Notes under the pieces: model-generated | Database searches by the model: none | Told to the model about the DNA's origin: nothing | The model's input: only the letters and a program-made list of their open reading frames with translations | Shown here: positions 48,891 through 49,623 of the stretch, one piece after another | How the letters are laid out: the number at the start of each line of letters is the position of its first letter | How positions within the stretch are numbered: the first letter of the stretch is position 1 | Program-made: the position numbers and the translations under genes | Source of the DNA: Bacillota bacterium | GTDB taxonomy: Bacteria > Bacillota > Ch66 | Assembly (NCBI GenBank): GCA_013178045.1 | Contig: JABLXP010000012.1 | Span: 1-49,623, forward strand | DNA: 49,623 nucleotides | Direction of reading: 5' to 3'

Positions 48891-49244
48891 TAATTTACCC
48901 TCCTTAATCTTTAATTTTTGAGGATAGCACAGACTAATGACTTTATAAGCATGATAGCGCCCCGTTTAATTCTTTTAATTCTACTGACCATCACCCCCAA
49001 TCATGGGGTTAAGGTTTTCGAACCGGCTGTTTCGGAAGCTCTATCCGTTATCACCTGATCACACTATTTTCCGTCTACATCCGCTGCTTTCAACAATGCT
49101 ACAAGTCCTAATCAGCTTGTTCAGTTACACAAACCTTAACCAGCTATCTCCCTTATCCCGCTAAACTCCTGACACACTTACCGCGGTTACAACTAAAATC
49201 ACGGTAATGCTGTGGAATTATCGGTCTCCTGTTATTAGTAGATA
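48891..49244 (-). promoter_or_regulatory. Long leader of the 2-hydroxyacid operon
   Basis: This part of the 575-base gap (48891-49465) between the sigma-54 promoter and the transporter start would be an untranslated leader of about 345 bases. It has an 11-bp inverted repeat (49007-49017 GGTTAAGGTTT with 49131-49141 AAACCTTAACC), a local hairpin CCCCAATCATGGGG (about 48995-49008) and TTACCG/CGGTAA (about 49185-49206). No family-specific riboswitch motif recognised. Confidence 0.35.
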
Positions 49245-49261
49245 TTGCAATATCTATGCCA
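49245..49261 (-). promoter_or_regulatory. Sigma-54 (-24/-12) promoter of the 2-hydroxyacid operon
   Basis: On the minus strand TGGCAT (49261-49256), five bases AGATA, then TTGCAA (49250-49245), against the consensus TGGCAC-N5-TTGCA. The invariant GG (49260-49259) and GC (49248-49247) are separated by exactly ten bases. It points toward the transporter start, and the window encodes both sigma-54 and a sigma-54 activator at the end of this operon. Confidence 0.75.
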
Positions 49262-49306
49262 CAGCCAGCTAGAAGTTAAATTAACTGATTTTTATGAATA
49301 TAAAAG

Positions 49307-49409
49307 GCACCATACAAATTTCACCAATGCTTCAATAAATGTGGTGGTAGCTCTATGCACCATTAATCAGCAGTTAGATTGTATTTGAGATTTCCCTATT
49401 TATGGGTGC
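49307..49409 (-). promoter_or_regulatory. Possible upstream activator sites
   Basis: GCACCAT occurs at 49307-49313 and 49357-49363, and the inverted variant ATGGGTGC at 49402-49409, spaced about 50 and 45 bases. CACCA (49322-49326) and TGGTG (49342-49346) form a further inverted pair. Their distance of 45-150 bases upstream of the -24 box is right for a sigma-54 activator, but the arms are short and may be chance. Confidence 0.3.
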
Positions 49410-49465
49410 TTCAGTAATCCACCAGCCGGGGCATTCTTGCACATAGCCGGTCGAAAAATGCAACC

Positions 49466-49623
<158 letters not shown>

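Noticed and set aside
48911-48991. Small 26-codon ORF in the operon leader
   Set aside because: The ribosome site overlaps the start codon and no family resemblance is visible, so I did not call it a gene.

Overview
The window looks like a chromosomal segment of an anaerobic, spore-forming Clostridia-type Firmicute, probably near the Desulfotomaculum, Pelotomaculum or Moorella groups. The reasons are the gene content and order (secG-rnr-smpB-ssrA, rpoN-gap-pgk-tpi-gpm-eno, rapZ-yvcK-whiA next to uvrBAC), a sporulation-type YtaF protein, a membrane pyrophosphatase, ferredoxin-dependent 2-oxoacid oxidoreductase subunits and strong GGAGG-type ribosome binding sites. The assignment is by inference, because no rRNA gene is present.

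Layout. (1) About 1-6671 is an accessory strip. It holds a hypothetical gene pair at the left edge, a HicA/HicB toxin-antitoxin pair, remnants of a TnpB gene and of an ISLre2-type element, a secreted cell-wall amidase, and a three-gene unit of GGDEF cyclase, small PD-(D/E)XK-like nuclease and membrane-anchored AAA+ ATPase. It ends at the 3' end of the tmRNA gene, a common island attachment point, but I see no integrase. (2) 6672-21088, read right to left, is housekeeping: rpoN, the lower glycolysis operon gap-pgk-tpiA-gpmI-eno, a membrane pyrophosphatase hppA that is split by a frameshift at a seven-T run, an HD-domain protein, secG, rnr, smpB and ssrA. (3) 21221-36902 holds uvrB-uvrA-uvrC, a small membrane protein, a HAD phosphatase, a DUF362 ferredoxin-like protein, a ROK sugar kinase, a phosphoglucose/phosphomannose isomerase, a PHP phosphoesterase with a non-standard start codon, and rapZ-yvcK-whiA. 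A strongly structured 344-base intergenic stretch near 29.3-29.6 kb may encode an RNA.

(4) 36993-49623 is the most interesting part. One apparent operon encodes a DASS-type anion transporter, a LarA-like racemase-family protein, a GlcD/GlcF flavin and iron-sulfur 2-hydroxyacid dehydrogenase, a three-subunit 2-oxoacid:ferredoxin oxidoreductase without its own ferredoxin subunit, and a GltB/NfnB-like flavoprotein with a C-terminal ferredoxin domain. It is followed by a sigma-54-dependent activator with a PAS-like sensor. Upstream of the transporter there is a near-consensus sigma-54 (-24/-12) promoter at 49245-49261 followed by a leader of about 345 bases. Together these suggest an inducible route that imports a 2-hydroxy acid (possibly a dicarboxylate such as 2-hydroxyglutarate or malate), racemises it, oxidises it to the 2-oxo acid, converts that to the acyl-CoA, and passes the electrons from reduced ferredoxin into NAD(P)H. 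The right edge cuts a further GltA-like flavoprotein gene.

Almost all genes are on the minus strand. The clear exceptions are hicA-hicB and the two transposase remnants.
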